Notes under the pieces: generated by a model
Database searches by the model: none
What the model saw: the letters and a program-made list of their open reading frames with translations, nothing else
Told to the model about the DNA's origin: nothing
Shown: positions 15,702 to 24,177 of the stretch, piece by piece
How positions within the stretch are numbered: position 1 is the first letter of the stretch
Layout: every line of letters begins with the position of its first letter
NCBI GenBank assembly: GCA_900290305.1
Contig: OMOG01000112.1
Span: forward strand, 9,403 to 56,691
Direction: 5' to 3'
Length of the DNA stretch: 47,289 nt
Source of the DNA: Candidatus Sulfopaludibacter sp. SbA4
Lineage (GTDB): Bacteria > Acidobacteriota > Terriglobia > Bryobacterales > Bryobacteraceae
Program-made: the position numbers and the translations under genes

Positions 15702-15734
15702 AATCCACAAGTCACTTGTGGTTTGTGCTACAGT
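15702..15734 (+). promoter_or_regulatory. palindromic operator with extended -10 promoter
   Basis: CCACAAG-TCA-CTTGTGG (15705-15721) is a perfect 7-bp inverted repeat, extended outward by AA/TT. It is followed by TGCTACAGT (15727-15734... TGn plus TACAGT), an extended -10. No clear -35 is seen. It would drive the gene at 15845 through a ~105-base leader, with a DNA-binding protein occluding the promoter. Confidence 0.5.
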
Positions 15735-15844
15735 CGGAACATCTGAGGGGATCTTCTGGATCACCGTTCCTTTCCGACGCATCGATCTCTCCAAGGCTCG
15801 GAGAGTTCGCGACAAGGCCACTCGGGGGAATTGCAGAGGAGGCT

Positions 15845-16669
15845 ATGGCAAACCCGACCTTTTGGGCGGATCTCGCAGCCCGTTTTCGAGCGATACCGGA
15901 CACGGACCCCAGGAACTCATTGGACGCCTACTGGTGTTCCACCGGTTGGGGCGATGGCTCGGAATATTGGTTCCTGAGGGGAGGCACTGAAAGTCGAAAA
16001 CCATTGCCGAAACCGGAATGTCCACCATTGGGACAGTGGCTCCTCAGGGGAGGCGCCGAAAGTGAGCGCGACCTGTTCCAGTCCGTTGCGCGACTGGGAG
16101 CGGCGGCGTTAGGCGGTTCGGGCGGTGAGGATGCCTACACGTTTTGGTTGGATTGCCTGCGGCGCGACAGCATTGACTTTCACGGTGGCGGATGTTTGGA
16201 AGGGAGTAATACGGACGGTACCATCACGGCCTCTGAGACCGGTTCCGTTCAGAATGTGTGCGAAGCATCCGCACGCTACTGCAGCAGGTGTGAGGCGGTG
16301 GCATTCGAAGCGGAACAGAAGCGATTCAACCGAGCCGATCTGCATCCCACGCCAGCGGTGCCGATTCAGACGCAAGAGGGCACAGAGCCATTCCCGTCGA
16401 ACGGTCACGCAACGCAGCGGCGTGCGCAAGTGGACGCTTTCCTGTTGAAATGTCATCGTGAAACCTCAGTGAAAGTCATCAGGAAACATCTAAGGATGGC
16501 AGCCGGGCACAAGGCGTCGAGGCAGTTCCAATACTGGCAGGCGGGCACTGACAGGTTGCCCGGAAAGCGGCGGGGCGCCACCAGGGAAGACGACCGGAAG
16601 TTCCGGGCGCTACTCACCATGAGCCCAGTGGAATTCGTAGCGCTCCTCCGGGAAAAAGGCATCGTTTAG
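15845..16669 (+). CDS. uncharacterised protein of 274 residues in the phage region
   Basis: The ATG at 15845 is preceded by GAGGAGG at ideal spacing; an in-frame extension to 15716 would cross the promoter. No catalytic motif is recognised. The N-terminal part (FWADLAARFRAIPDTDP, YWCSTGWGDGSEYW) resembles a family of unknown proteins that I believe recurs in acidobacterial genomes. The C-terminal third is basic and helical (VKVIRKHLRMAAGHKASRQF, SPVEFVALLREKGIV). It may be a cargo or regulatory gene rather than a virion gene. It stands alone under its own promoter. Confidence 0.6.
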   Translation: MANPTFWADLAARFRAIPDTDPRNSLDAYWCSTGWGDGSEYWFLRGGTESRKPLPKPECPPLGQWLLRGGAESERDLFQSVARLGAAALGGSGGEDAYTFWLDCLRRDSIDFHGGGCLEGSNTDGTITASETGSVQNVCEASARYCSRCEAVAFEAEQKRFNRADLHPTPAVPIQTQEGTEPFPSNGHATQRRAQVDAFLLKCHRETSVKVIRKHLRMAAGHKASRQFQYWQAGTDRLPGKRRGATREDDRKFRALLTMSPVEFVALLREKGIV

Positions 16670-16898
16670 ACAAAACTCCCGAATTCCCCTACCCGGCACC
16701 TCGCCTTTGCCTCACACTTACCTCATATCGTCTTTCGGGGATCCGGCTCCTTCGGACCTCTTCAGAGGCCGCCCAGCACTGGGTTCACGGCTTCAGACTT
16801 TTTTTCAACGATTTTCAGTACCTCATCTTGCACCTCGCTAAGTGAGGTCACCCATCATGGTCTTGGATGTTGCAGAGCCACAAGGAAAGAGGATCAAA
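16670..16898 (+). promoter_or_regulatory. intergenic region before the terminase, with repeated CCTC(A) words and a palindrome
   Basis: Several ACCTC/CCTCA words occur at 16697-16725 and 16820-16836. They end in ACCTCGCT-A-AGTGAGGT (16832-16848), an 8-bp inverted repeat with one mismatch. The terminase start at 16899 is favoured by AAGAGG upstream, so the palindrome would be in the leader or promoter. No -35/-10 pair is convincing. Confidence 0.4.
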
Positions 16899-18503
16899 AT
16901 GGCAATCGCAAACAACGCTCGCGCGGTTCGGGAGATGGGGAGCATGGCGCAAGAAGCAACCGCCCTCGATAGAAGCATGACACCACTAACCAGCAACGAA
17001 CTGGAGCGATCACTAGCCGACAAGATGAAGTCGTTCTACGATGACCCGTTGGGATTCGTCATGTTCGCGTACCCGTGGGGCGAGCCAGGCACAGAATTGG
17101 AGCTCGAGAGCGGCCCCGACGACCACCAGAAGCAATTTCTGATCGACCTCGGCAAAGAGGTGAAATCGCGCGGCTTCAACGGCACCGATCCGGTGATGCC
17201 CATCCTGATGACGGCCACCTCGGGCCACGGGACCGGCAAGTCGGTCATGGGCGCCTGGATCGCGAACTGGATTCTCTCGACGCGTCCGGACTCCATTGGC
17301 ACGGTCGCGGCCGGCACGTTCGCCCAGCTCGAGTCGCGCACCTGGGCGGCCATCCAGCACTGGACCAAGCTGTGCATCACCGGCCATTGGTTCCACATCC
17401 AGGCGCGCGGCGTGTACCACAACCTGCGTCCCAAAACCTGGAAGATCGTGGCCCAGACCTGCAAAGAGGAGAACGCGCAGGCCTTCGCCGGCCAGCATGC
17501 GCGCACCTCGACCTCCTGGTACATGTTCGACGAGGCCTCGCTCGTCCCGGACAAGGTGTGGACGGTGGCGCAGGGCGGCTTGACGGACGGCGAGCCGATG
17601 TTCTTCGCCTGGGGCCAGCCGGAAAGGAACACGGGCCGCTTCTACGAGATCAACTTCGGCAACCAGGAACACCGCTGGAACCACCGCATGATCGACAGCC
17701 GCGATTCGCGGTTCACCAACAAGCCGCTGATCGAGCAGGATATCGCGGAGTACGGCATCGACTCGGACTACGTGCGCGTCCGCATCCGCGGCCTGCCGCC
17801 GGTAGCCAGCGAGCTCCAGTTCATCGACCGCGCCCGCATCCTGGCGGCGCAGCAACGCGAGGTTGTCACCTTCGCGGACGACCCCCTCATCGCCGGTTTC
17901 GATCCCTCGGGCGGCGGCGCGGCCTGGAACGTAGTGCGCTTCCGCCGCGGCCTGGACGCGCGCTCCATTCCGCCGCTGCGCATCCCCGGCGAGCAGACGC
18001 GCGATCGCTCGGCGCTCTTGGCCAAACTGGCCGACATCCTGCACGAGCAGCGGCCGGAGCTGAAGGTCGCGGTGATGTTCGTCGATTCAGCCTACGGCGC
18101 CCCCTACGTGGAGCGCCTGCACACGCTGGGCTTCTCCAACGTGGTGGAAGTCAACTTCGGCTCGCCCTCGCCCGACCGGCATCAGGCGAACATGCGGGCC
18201 TACATGTGGAACCTGGTCAAGGAGTGGCTGCCCCACGGCGCGATCCCCGCCGACGACGAGAAACTGGCCCTCGATCTGGGCGGCCCGGGGGCGCACATCC
18301 GGCCCAACGGTCAACTGGTGCTGGAGAGCAAAGAGTCGATGCAGAAGCGCGGCCTGGCTTCGCCCGACGACGGAGACGCCCTGGCACTGACTTTTGCGCA
18401 GCCCGTGGCCCCACTGACTCCGCCGGAACCCAGGGACGAAGAGGAAGAGTTCAGCTACGGGCAGTACAGCTACCGGAGCGGGCAAGGGAGCTGGATGCGA
18501 TGA
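16899..18503 (+). CDS. terL: phage terminase large subunit (TerL)
   Basis: A 534-residue packaging ATPase and nuclease. The N-terminal ATPase has the Walker A-like TSGHGTGKS (near residue 115) and the Walker B WYMFDEA (near residue 212). The C-terminal RuvC-like nuclease has GFDPSGGG, MFVDSAYGAPY and SPDDGDALALTF, supplying its acidic residues. It packages phage DNA into procapsids. Earlier in-frame starts (GTG 16842, ATG 16857) lack a ribosome-binding site. It is intact, yet no portal or capsid gene follows. DUF5681 protein, a common terminase neighbour, lies 124 bases downstream. Confidence 0.9.
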   Translation: MAIANNARAVREMGSMAQEATALDRSMTPLTSNELERSLADKMKSFYDDPLGFVMFAYPWGEPGTELELESGPDDHQKQFLIDLGKEVKSRGFNGTDPVMPILMTATSGHGTGKSVMGAWIANWILSTRPDSIGTVAAGTFAQLESRTWAAIQHWTKLCITGHWFHIQARGVYHNLRPKTWKIVAQTCKEENAQAFAGQHARTSTSWYMFDEASLVPDKVWTVAQGGLTDGEPMFFAWGQPERNTGRFYEINFGNQEHRWNHRMIDSRDSRFTNKPLIEQDIAEYGIDSDYVRVRIRGLPPVASELQFIDRARILAAQQREVVTFADDPLIAGFDPSGGGAAWNVVRFRRGLDARSIPPLRIPGEQTRDRSALLAKLADILHEQRPELKVAVMFVDSAYGAPYVERLHTLGFSNVVEVNFGSPSPDRHQANMRAYMWNLVKEWLPHGAIPADDEKLALDLGGPGAHIRPNGQLVLESKESMQKRGLASPDDGDALALTFAQPVAPLTPPEPRDEEEEFSYGQYSYRSGQGSWMR

Positions 18504-18627
18504 GCACGCCCACCAAGGTCTCCATCGGGATAGGATCCACCTGGGTTCCCCTGAACTACCACCGCTTCGTGAATTCCCGACGTTCCGTGACGTTCCGCCG
18601 CGGGTTTTCCCTCTGAAAGAGACACTC

Positions 18628-19149
18628 ATGACGACTAAACCCAAGAATCGTAAAACCGGTCGATTTGCCAAGGGAACCAGCGGCAATCCCGCCGGGCGTC
18701 CGCCCGGAAGCCGCAACCAATCGACCTTACTGATGGAAGCCTTGTTGGAAGGAGAGGCGGAGCAGTTGACTCGGAAAGCCATCAAACGCGCTTTGACTGG
18801 GGACGTCAACGCATTGCGGCTCTGTCTGGATCGACTCCTCCCTCCCCGCAGGGATCGGCCGATTCAGTTGAGCTTGCACCCCATCCAGGACTTGCAGCAG
18901 GTCTCCTCGGCGATCTCGACAGTAGTGGAGGCCATCGGGGAGGGGCGCATCACACCCAGCGAAGGAGAGATCCTGGCCAATATCCTGGGTGTGCAGCATA
19001 ACGTGTTGACCACCGGAGACCTCGAACGCCGCGTGGGGCAACTGGAACAAGCACGGTCAACCAACAAGAACGAAAAAACCGGCCAGGAAGCCGCGGACCT
19101 GGCACAACGGCTGCGCGAGGGCCGATCCCCGCAGGTGGCGGATTCATGA
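18628..19149 (+). CDS. DUF5681-domain phage protein
   Basis: 173 residues. The N-terminus KTGRFAKGTSGNPAGRPPGSRN is the DUF5681 signature, found in many phage and mobile-element proteins near terminases; a DNA-binding or packaging-adaptor role is suspected but unproven. A helical middle (MEALLEGEAEQLTRKAIKRA) and a C-terminal coiled-coil-like part follow. The stop overlaps the next start (ATGA at 19146), so the two are coupled. The 124 bases between it and terL show no feature. Confidence 0.75.
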   Translation: MTTKPKNRKTGRFAKGTSGNPAGRPPGSRNQSTLLMEALLEGEAEQLTRKAIKRALTGDVNALRLCLDRLLPPRRDRPIQLSLHPIQDLQQVSSAISTVVEAIGEGRITPSEGEILANILGVQHNVLTTGDLERRVGQLEQARSTNKNEKTGQEAADLAQRLREGRSPQVADS

Positions 19150-19319
19150 CCAGTCTTAAACTGAAATCGCGTATCCAGCGCTTAGAGCGGCAGATGCGGA
19201 CCGAAGGCCGTGATCCAGCCGCCGACCAACGGCTCCTCCGCCGCTTCCAGGCAGCGCTCAAACGGGAGGCCGAGAACCGGGAAAACGAGGCCGGACCGAA
19301 AAGGAAAGAGGCTGCATAA
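19146..19319 (+). CDS. 57-residue coiled-coil phage protein
   Basis: The ATG overlaps the TGA of the DUF5681 gene and the TAA overlaps the next ATG (TAATG). The product is almost entirely charged helix (SLKLKSRIQRLERQMR, LLRRFQAALKREAENREN). Function unknown. Stop-start overlaps on both sides support real translation in an operon. Confidence 0.55.
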   Translation: MTSLKLKSRIQRLERQMRTEGRDPAADQRLLRRFQAALKREAENRENEAGPKRKEAA

Positions 19320-19489
19320 TGCGCTCGTACTATATCCCAAACCCGTCCCCGCACGGCCCGGACCGGAAAGGGAAGAAAAGGTTCCAAGGGAAAGAAACCG
19401 CAGGTTGCGTTCCCTTGGGCTACGCCGGAAAATACCCCAAACGCAACACCGACAACAGCGACCCACCCTGCCGCCGCCAAACGCGCTGA
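19319..19489 (+). CDS. 56-residue small protein, unknown
   Basis: Begins MRSYYIPNPSPHG at the ATG overlapping the previous stop. It is rich in Pro, Lys and Gly with two Cys (GCVPLGYAGKYPK, PPCRRQ). No family is recognised. It is the last plausible phage gene before the sugar-transferase fragment about 95 bases downstream. Supported only by the overlap. Confidence 0.35.
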   Translation: MRSYYIPNPSPHGPDRKGKKRFQGKETAGCVPLGYAGKYPKRNTDNSDPPCRRQTR

Positions 19490-19582
19490 GCGATCAGGGT
19501 CGAATACCCCTCCGGCTCCAAGTGTACGGGAGCCTGCCGATTGACCTGTATTTCGCCTGTTGTTTACAGGCGGCAGGCAATC

Positions 19583-19936
19583 CGCCACGTCCTGCAACTC
19601 AAACCAGGCATCACGGACCTGGCCAGTCTGGTGTACCGCAACGAAGAGGAACTCCTAGGCAGCTCCGACCATCCCGAGGCCTACTACGCGGAGGTAATCC
19701 TCCCCGCAAAACTCGCCCTCAACGTCCAGTACGCGCAAACCCGTTCCTTCTGGTCCGACATCAAGCTGATTCTTCTCACTGTTCGCTACAGCCTATGGCC
19801 GTCGGGTTTCGAACCAGCGCGCGTGCTCCGGTCATTTCCCCGCATCGCGCCCGACATATTGGATTCCCCTCAGCGTCGCCACGACCCACAGCTAATTAGC
19901 GGGGAGGGCGCGTCCGGGACTGGCGCTGGCGGCTGA
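19583..19936 (+). pseudogene. 3' fragment of a sugar transferase (copy 2)
   Basis: From about 19583 the frame matches the last ~90 residues of the sugar transferases at 7066 and 24178 (LQLKPGITDLASLVYRNEEE, FWSDIKLILLTVRYSL, GFEPARVL). The N-terminus with the hydrophobic helix, KFRSM and GPRPE motifs is absent, so it cannot be active. The junction with phage-region DNA is abrupt. Downstream bases match the third copy more closely than the first. The frame overlaps the convergent beta-helix gene by 41 bases, as in copy 3. Confidence 0.9.
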
Positions 19937-21333
19937 AAACTACAAAAGCGTTGAACTCCGGTCCCGTGGATGTGCCGGTCATCGGCAACTTGACAGGAGC
20001 TCCGGAGTATGTGCCGACGGCAACTGGATCTCCGTAATAATCGAGAACGTTGCGGACTTCATACGATGCGCCCTTGGTGAGCACCTGATGCATGTCCACC
20101 TCGATGTCCGGCTTCAAGTCCCAGTTGTACACGGTGACGTTCTCGCGGCCGGGTTCATACCGGTTTGGGCGAACAAAGACCTTCGTACCGCCGGGGCGTT
20201 TGCTTGGAGTTCCGCCCCACCGTCCATTGTGGTCGAAGTTGCCCGCCTCCTGCCATTGTACGAAATCTACGCTCTGATTCTGCAAGTTGAAGGGCGTTGA
20301 TGCGTCGCCGCCCAGGTACGTGTTGTTGTCGATCTGATAATCGGAGGTCTCCGCACCCGCCGGCCGTATCAGGGAAAGCAGATTCTGCAGGCCAAAGAAC
20401 GTGTTTCCCGCCATCGTGACCTTTTCCCAGCCGCTCACACTGAGAACGGGGCTTCCTCCGGCGAAGTAATTGTCCCTGACGACCACGTCCTTGTTGGGAG
20501 CCGAGTACCCCAGCCGGTTGCGCCCGCCTTTCCCCAACGTGTGGTACGTATAGTTGGCGATCAGTTCGATACGTTCCGCGGGTCGAAGTCCTCCTACCAG
20601 GATGTTGTCGTAGTGATAGCCTTGGCGGGTGTCCGAGCCGCTGTTGAACACGGTGTTGCCCTCAATATGGAATCCATTGAGCGAGCCACTTTCCGTGTAT
20701 GCGTGAATCCCCCAGCCATACCCATTGAAAAGAATGTTGTCCACGATCCGCTTCGTCCCCGTCTGATTTTGGGTGTAGATGCCGTGTCCATGACCCCGGT
20801 CGGGGTCGGGCCCTTGCCAGCCATTGTCGTAAATCAAACAGCCGTAAACCTCCGCATCCACGGCGGGTGTCCACAGCCCCATGCCACCGCCGGCATCGTG
20901 CACAATCAGGTTGATAAATTTCGTGTGTGACCCAAAGATATCTACGCCGATCGGCCGCCCCTTGGTGCGGTCCCCGCTGGAGTTCGTCACTTCAAGGCCC
21001 CAATACGTCACCCAGGCGCCCTGCACCGTGAGTGATCCGTCAATCGTCACCCTGGCCTCCGGGACCTCGCGGTGATGGGATTGTTTTCGGTTCCAGTTAG
21101 CACGCTGACAAACGCGCCCTTGTATATCCCGCCTCGGAGGGTCAGGATATCGCCTGGTTTTGCCGGCGACTTGCTCGAAAGCGCGGTAACCAAATCCAGC
21201 GGGTGCTCCCAAGTGCCGTCCCCTAAAGGCGTACCCCAAGCCGCCACGAAATACATGGACGTTCCTGCCAGAGGTGCGACAATAGTCGAAGAGGCGAAAA
21301 TCGAGACAATTAGAATTGCTCGGAGCCTCGTCA
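19583..21333. repeat. segmental duplication, copy 1 (partner 24547-26290)
   Basis: The sugar-transferase 3' end and the convergent beta-helix gene are repeated in the same arrangement at 24547-26290, with high nucleotide similarity judged by eye across ~1.75 kb. Confidence 0.85.
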
Positions 21334-21334
21334 T
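19896..21334 (-). pseudogene. secreted parallel beta-helix protein (copy 1), 4-base deletion
   Basis: Near-identical in plan to the intact gene at 24842-26329. The start MTRLRAILIVSIFAS gives a signal peptide followed by SMYFVAAWGTPLGDGTWEHP, a Thr/Gly-rich beta-helix entry. About 4 bases are missing near 21073 relative to the other copy (NPIT then IREVPEARV), so the long remainder is out of frame with the signal peptide. The body has many beta-helix rungs (IYTQNQTGTKRIVDNILF, VVRDNYFAGGSP). Such proteins in EPS clusters are often lyases or epimerases, unproven here. Confidence 0.85.
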
Positions 21335-21485
21335 GCAGCACCTCACGCCATTACACAGCTTAAATTAAACCAAGACCCTTCGATTGTAACGCGAAGCCGC
21401 TTGCGCACTGGACAGCGGCTTCTGGTTCTGAATTCCAGTGCCGGCCGCTTGATTGCGCCGGGCGGCGTTACGGTTCTCGCCCAAC

Positions 21486-21640
21486 ATGACCCCGAACACA
21501 AGCACCACCACCGGCGGCGCCACCGGTCCAAGCACAAGTTCCGGAGACGGATGAAGAAAGCCCTGTACGGGGTTATCCTTCCCACTCCTGGCTCGGCATT
21601 ACTCGTCAAAACCTTGCTGTTCTATTTCGGCACTCCATAG
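21486..21640 (+). CDS. small His/Arg-rich membrane peptide (frame open from 21401)
   Basis: The protein ends HRSKHKFRRRMKKALYG followed by one hydrophobic helix (VILPTPGSALLVKTLLFYF) and GTP at the stop. A close relative lies at 30567-30725. Relative to that gene's start, 4 bases are lost in the His/Arg-rich segment, so the homologous ATG at 21486 is out of frame; translation would have to start further up (open from 21401) or at MKKALYG. Divergent from the beta-helix gene, as is its relative from a beta-helix signal-peptide remnant. Function unknown. Confidence 0.45.
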
Positions 21641-21986
21641 AGATGCTTACCGGGCCGAGATGGGTGTCGCGCCGCTTCCTGACGTTGCTACAGAATCTCT
21701 TCCTGCGGGCAAAACTTTCCGCCCACCACACCGGATACCTGCGCGTTCAGCCGGGAGGTGCGTGTGACGGTTTCACCCCATATGCGGCACTCTTGGGCCG
21801 CGATATCATCAATCCTCAAGTGGATGACGTCGTGAGTTTCCCCGTGGCCCGCGCGGGCTGCGTTGAAGCATGGGAAACTGCCGCAGACCTCCTGGCATTC
21901 CGCTCCAGTTCGTCGTGGAAGGCGGCCCTAAGCCCGCCCCAAAGGTGCGGACCCCAGAGTTCTTTAAGCGGGCCGAAGATGGGGAT
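21641..21986 (+). other. no confident gene; one 115-codon frame
   Basis: A frame at 21643-21990 (MLTGPRWVSRRFLTLLQNLF ...) is open but shows no recognised domain and dissolves into Ser/Pro-rich codons overlapping the next gene. It may be a remnant of an EPS-cluster gene. Confidence 0.3.
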
Positions 21987-23708
21987 ATGACTTTTCACGG
22001 ATGCATGTTGAAATCTCGCCTTACGAGTTGGCTCGAGTCGGACCGTGTGTACGCCATTCTTGCGCTGATTCTTGTCTTCATCACCGCTGTCCGGCTGGTC
22101 CCAACGTACACCATCTTCACCGGAACCTATGACGAGCCGTACCACATAGCGAGCGGGATGGAATGGCTCGACCAAGGCAAACGGCGCCCATTGGAGCAAC
22201 CACCCCTTGCCCAAGCCGCAGTGGCTCTCGGACTTTATCTGAAAGGGTTTCGGTACCCGGAATTCGATCGGGTCGTCTATTTTAGCCCCGGCCATAATGG
22301 AAACCTCAATCCTTTCGATAGAGGCCTCGCAATTCTGGACTCAGGCGGGGATTACTGGAACAACCTCAGACTGGCGCGCCTGGGCGTCTTGCCGTTCCTC
22401 ATTTTAGCGTGTGCGGTGATCTGGCTCTGGGCTCGGCGCTGGTTCTCCCGAGCAGTTGGACTTTGGGCCGTGCTCCTCTTTGTCAGCCTTCCGGCAATTC
22501 TGGGGCATGCGGCCGTCGCCACAAGCGACATGGCTTGTGCAGCCACAGTGGCCTTGGCCCTCTACCAATTGATGCGCTGGCTGGAAATTCCTGGATTGCG
22601 ATCCTGCATCCGCTTCGGGGTAGCGCTCAGTCTGGCGTTTCTCTGCAAGTTCTCCAGCCTCGAGTTCATCGCGGTCTGCTGCATCGCTGCGATGGTTTAC
22701 TTCGTACTGGTCAAGCGCGGCAGCTTTCCTATCGGCCGGCACCTGCGGGGGCGGATTGGACAGGCATGCATCACGGTTTGCGTAACGCTGGTCTTGCTGT
22801 GGGCGGGTTATCGCTTCAGCGTGAAGCCGATATCCCAGCAGGTCGGATACCACCCGTCGGTAGACCAGCGGTTTGGGGCAAGCCCTGTAATCCGGAACGC
22901 GGCATATAGGGTCCTGGAGCGTCCTTTGCCACTGGTCGATGTGGGCTGGGGGATCTTTGAGGTTTTCGAGCACAACAGGCAGGGACACCCGAGTTACCTC
23001 TTAGGCCAGTATGGGAGAATGGGATGGTGGTATTTCTTCCCGGTGGTGTTGGGCGTCAAGACTCCGATCGGGTTCCTGTTGCTCGCCATGGGCGGTCTGT
23101 TGGCCGTGTTATGGCGATGGAAATCAGGTTCCTGGCAGCAATTTCTGACTGCCCTTTTCCCCATCGCAATCCTGCTGGCATGCATGACCTCGCATATCAA
23201 TTTGGGGGTTCGCCATATCTTGTCTATTTACCCCCTTCTGGCACTGATGGCTGGTCACGCGATCTCATTAACGTTCCGGCATCGAACTTGGCGGATTCTC
23301 TCGGTGATATCGGTCTTGGCGGCTTCGACCGTTGTGTTGGACGCGTGGAGGGCTCACCCTGACTACCTGGCCTACTTCAACCAAGTGGCTGGAAACCACC
23401 CCGAGAAGATCCTTTGCGGATCGGATCTGGACTGGGGCCAGGACTTGCATCGGTTGAGTTTAAGACTCAAGTCTCTGGGAGTGAAAGAAGTCGCCATACG
23501 GTACTTTGGCAGCGCGTTGCTGCCGAGCGCCGACTTGCCTCACTATCACGTTCCGTCGTCCGATGAGAAAGTCACCGGCTACTACGCGATCAGCGTGTAT
23601 TTCAAGACAATGGACTATGCGTCCGAAGGAGCGCACGGATGGCTGAGACAGCATACACCGCTGGAGAGGATTGGCAGGTCTATAGACCTGTATTACACTG
23701 ACCAGTGA
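21987..23708 (+). CDS. GT39-type membrane glycosyltransferase (dolichyl-phosphate-mannose mannosyltransferase-like)
   Basis: About 573 residues with 11-12 hydrophobic helices. After the first helix comes YDEPYHIASGMEW, whose Asp-Glu matches the catalytic acidic loop of GT39/ArnT enzymes. DLDWGQDLHRL and a C-terminal GYYAISVYF domain are shared by many bacterial members. It would transfer a sugar from a polyprenyl carrier on the outer face of the inner membrane. ATG at 21987 is chosen over in-frame codons back to 21870 because helix 1 begins soon after; ATG 22005 is also possible. It ends 12 bases before a repeat shard. Confidence 0.8.
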   Translation: MTFHGCMLKSRLTSWLESDRVYAILALILVFITAVRLVPTYTIFTGTYDEPYHIASGMEWLDQGKRRPLEQPPLAQAAVALGLYLKGFRYPEFDRVVYFSPGHNGNLNPFDRGLAILDSGGDYWNNLRLARLGVLPFLILACAVIWLWARRWFSRAVGLWAVLLFVSLPAILGHAAVATSDMACAATVALALYQLMRWLEIPGLRSCIRFGVALSLAFLCKFSSLEFIAVCCIAAMVYFVLVKRGSFPIGRHLRGRIGQACITVCVTLVLLWAGYRFSVKPISQQVGYHPSVDQRFGASPVIRNAAYRVLERPLPLVDVGWGIFEVFEHNRQGHPSYLLGQYGRMGWWYFFPVVLGVKTPIGFLLLAMGGLLAVLWRWKSGSWQQFLTALFPIAILLACMTSHINLGVRHILSIYPLLALMAGHAISLTFRHRTWRILSVISVLAASTVVLDAWRAHPDYLAYFNQVAGNHPEKILCGSDLDWGQDLHRLSLRLKSLGVKEVAIRYFGSALLPSADLPHYHVPSSDEKVTGYYAISVYFKTMDYASEGAHGWLRQHTPLERIGRSIDLYYTDQ

Positions 23709-23720
23709 TACGAGCGGGGT

Positions 23721-23805
23721 CACGACTGGAGATGCCCGGAGAACTCTGGCTGCACCGTGTGGCCTGCTTCTCCTCATCGAGAGCCTCCGACCTCAGGCCA
23801 TTCCG
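23721..23805. repeat. shard-family repeat fused to a methyltransferase fragment
   Basis: Matches 8745-8830 and 9830-9920 (CTGGAGATGCC, a degraded CTGCACCGTGTGGCC hairpin, CTCCTCATCGAGAGCCTCCGACCTCAGGCCA). It stops exactly at CCTCAGGCCA, after which methyltransferase coding starts. Confidence 0.7.
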
Positions 23806-24161
23806 ACGCCTCATTCGATCTGGTCTCCCAGTTCACTCTCTTCACTTCCATACTGGAGCCTTCCGTCAAGGCGCGGATCGCGGCAGAGATGGTTCGCGTG
23901 ACTAAGCCCGGCGGCATCATCTTGTGGTACGACTTACGGTTCAATAACCCCTGGAATCCCAACGTTCGGGGAATTGAGGCCGCCGAAATCAGGTCCCTAT
24001 TTCCCGGCTGCAACGTAAGACTCGAGCGCTTGACCCTCGCACCGCCTCTAGCGCGCCACATTGTACCGATCTCCTATCCGATTGCCTTGATGATCGAGCA
24101 ACTGCCGTTTCTGCGAACTCACTACCTTGGCGTTATCCGCAAACCCGAAAGCCGATGCTGA
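23806..24161 (+). pseudogene. class I SAM-dependent methyltransferase, C-terminal fragment
   Basis: The frame has FDLVSQFTLFTSI, then MVRVTKPGGIILWYDLRFNN, the post-motif region of class I methyltransferases, and a C-terminal LARHIVPISYPIALMIEQLP. The N-terminal SAM-binding glycine motif is missing; its place is taken by the repeat shard at 23721-23805, through which the frame stays open to a GTG/ATG near 23757. The fragment cannot bind SAM by itself. It lies 16 bases before the sugar transferase. In intact form it probably acted in EPS decoration. Confidence 0.78.
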
Positions 24162-24177
24162 CGGGGTACGTCCTCCG

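Noticed and set aside
17013-18044. Long minus-strand open frame opposite the terminase
   Set aside because: Shadow frame in GC-rich coding DNA; no family-like motifs, whereas TerL on the other strand has all its motifs.
17075-18616. Very long plus-strand frame overlapping terL
   Set aside because: Arg/Pro-rich alternative frame of the same DNA with no recognisable protein.
21816-22295. Minus-strand 159-codon frame
   Set aside because: Antisense to the start of the GT39 gene, which has clear membrane helices and motif.
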